A stretch of DNA of 6,727 nucleotides from Gemmobacter sp. (GTDB taxonomy: Bacteria > Pseudomonadota > Alphaproteobacteria > Rhodobacterales > Rhodobacteraceae), in NCBI GenBank assembly GCA_030656535.1, contig JAUSPL010000640.1:1-6727 (forward strand). The letters run 5' to 3'. Under the pieces are notes generated by a model. That model worked only from the letters and a program-made list of their open reading frames with translations. It searched no databases and had not been told where the DNA came from. Both the position numbers and the translations under genes were made by a program. Shown piece by piece: positions 5,949 through 6,727 of the stretch. The first letter of the stretch is position 1; every line of letters starts with the position of its first letter.

Positions 5949-6393
5949 TAAGGATTGAGTAAGCCTGAGGCGTGTCGGTGGTGCTGAGCGTGATCGTTCC
6001 GTCCGCAGATGGAACCAGCGGCGTCCCGCCCAGCGTCACGCTAAGCTCATAAGCCGCATCGTTGCCATGATCGGTTTCGTCATTGACAATGACCTGCCCA
6101 ACCAGAACCGCATCGGCAGAGTTCAATGCGCGTTCAAATGCATTGGCAAGCTCGACTTCGCGGATATCGATCGTGATCACGGCTCCCTTTTCGCCGATCC
6201 GGTCACCAATCCTGGTGATGATGGCTGCCTTGAGATCCTCAGCGAGGTTGCCCCAATAGGCTGCGGCCTTTTCGTTCTGGATTGCCGAAATATCTGCGGT
6301 CACCTCAACACTGGCCACCTTTTCGACTCCGGCCATCGCCGTCGTCGCGAACAGCGCGGCGACAAGGCCGGCGCCAAAATACTTGCGGATCAT
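5908..6393 (-). CDS. Small exported protein of unknown function, EcfG promoter
   Basis: The 161-residue product starts at ATG 6393, with AAGGAG seven bases upstream; the longer frame to 6450 would cover the promoter. MIRKYFGAGLVAALFATTAM is a clear signal peptide, with likely cleavage after AMA at 21/22, so the mature protein of about 140 residues should be periplasmic or secreted. It contains no Cys. It has an alpha-beta pattern: a helix at 47-66, strand AVITIDIREV, helix ELANAFERALN, strand ADAVLVGQVIV, strand YELSVTLGG, then TITLSTTDTPQAYSILINLF and a C-terminal helix. I do not recognise the family. The EcfG-type promoter about 50 bases upstream and the adjacent phyR suggest it is an envelope product of the general stress response. 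Confidence 0.75.
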   Translation of the reverse strand: MIRKYFGAGLVAALFATTAMAGVEKVASVEVTADISAIQNEKAAAYWGNLAEDLKAAIITRIGDRIGEKGAVITIDIREVELANAFERALNSADAVLVGQVIVNDETDHGNDAAYELSVTLGGTPLVPSADGTITLSTTDTPQAYSILINLFADQVIERMK

Positions 6394-6441
6394 AGGAGTT
6401 CTCCTTGAAGGCGCGCCCTTCAGCTGGCGCTGCACAAGGTG

Positions 6442-6466
6442 AACGCGCACGCCCCCAGATGGTTCC
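6442..6466 (-). promoter_or_regulatory. EcfG (general stress sigma factor) promoter of the small exported protein
   Basis: On the minus strand, GGAAC (6466-6462), 16 bases and CGTT (6445-6442) match the EcfG consensus exactly. As at the operon promoter near 4680, the -35 element is followed by C (GGAACC). Transcription would start near 6433, leaving a leader of about 40 bases. The site lies after the phyR terminator, so the gene has its own promoter. Confidence 0.75.
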
Positions 6467-6498
6467 GTGATCCAGAGCAGTATGTTGATATAATTGAA

Positions 6499-6527
6499 AA
6501 AGCCGGGGCATGCGTTGCCCCGGCTTT
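6499..6527 (-). terminator. Rho-independent terminator of phyR
   Basis: A 12-bp perfect stem (AAAGCCGGGGCA at 6499-6510 against 6516-6527) has a 5-base loop. Read leftwards it ends in CTTTTTCAATT, a GC-rich stem followed by a T-run, 37 bases after the phyR stop codon. Confidence 0.8.
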
Positions 6528-6563
6528 CTGGCCCGTAAAGTCCCGGACCTTGGAATGAGAGGG

Positions 6564-6727
6564 TCAGGCAGCCAGAGTTTCCGTCGAAGAAAAGAACATG
6601 GCCTGGCTGACCGATGACCGGACTTGATCTTCGGTGAACGGCTTGGTGATCAGGAATGCAGGCTCGGGCCGCTTGCCGGTCAGCAGGCGTTCGGGGAAGG
6701 CGGTGATGAAGATGACCGGCAGGTCCG
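6564..6727 (-). CDS. phyR: PhyR, general stress response regulator (C-terminal end only)
   Basis: The last 53 residues are visible, reading DLPVIFITAFPERLLTGKRP, EPAFLITKPF and then a C-terminal helix to the stop at 6566-6564. The TAFPERLLTG.RPEP.FL.TKPF signature is that of the receiver domain of PhyR, which sits behind a sigma-factor-like domain. Phosphorylated PhyR captures the anti-sigma factor NepR and frees the sigma factor EcfG. The conserved Thr and the Lys of TKPF are present; the phosphoacceptor Asp and the sigma-like domain lie beyond the window edge. nepR and ecfG are usually neighbours, probably further right. Two EcfG-type promoters within 2.1 kb support the assignment. Confidence 0.85.
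   Translation of the reverse strand, partial: DLPVIFITAFPERLLTGKRPEPAFLITKPFTEDQVRSSVSQAMFFSSTETLAA

Noticed and set aside
6394..6450. Longer start for the exported protein
   Set aside because: It would overlap the EcfG promoter and its transcription start, and would hide the signal peptide; ATG 6393 has a good AAGGAG site.

Overview
The window looks like an alphaproteobacterial chromosome, most likely Rhodobacterales (Roseobacter-like). The reasons are its high GC content, the styles of its Crp/Fnr, TRAP and AtuA proteins, and a PhyR fragment, since PhyR is confined to Alphaproteobacteria. No rRNA, tRNA or CRISPR array was seen.

Left part (1 to about 2600) is a decayed catabolic island. 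It opens with the last 22 codons of a transposase, probably IS5 family, and the element's right end. Next to this lie remains of a TRAP-type uptake and catabolism locus: a truncated, frame-broken TRAP substrate-binding protein (minus strand), a GntR/FCD regulator with one frameshift (plus strand), and an AtuA-family gene (minus strand) that has lost most of its middle and carries at least two frame breaks. One break is an exact 14-bp tandem duplication. Only the last gene, a 109-aa AtuA C-terminal-domain protein overlapping the AtuA gene by ATGA, still looks intact.

Middle part (2730 to 5430) is an envelope/stress block read leftwards: a Crp/Fnr-type regulator, then three tightly overlapping genes for membrane-associated proteins. 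These are an Ala-rich helical DUF883/LEA-like protein with a C-terminal membrane segment, a YqjE-like 'phage holin family' protein, and a DUF3618-like protein with two membrane segments. The arrangement resembles the yqjD-yqjE-yqjK type of cluster. A long perfect hairpin lies at the end.

Right part (5526 to 6727) holds a receiver-like protein lacking the phosphoacceptor Asp and conserved Lys (plus strand), a small exported protein of unknown function converging on it, and the 3' end of phyR, the anti-anti-sigma response regulator of the alphaproteobacterial general stress response, with its own terminator.

The most interesting result ties the middle and right parts together. Two sites match the known EcfG sigma factor promoter exactly (GGAAC, 16 bases, CGTT). 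One lies before the three-gene membrane operon and the other before the small exported protein, in the same window as phyR. This suggests a general-stress-response neighbourhood whose outputs are envelope proteins, including an undescribed exported protein, with a degenerate receiver protein beside them.
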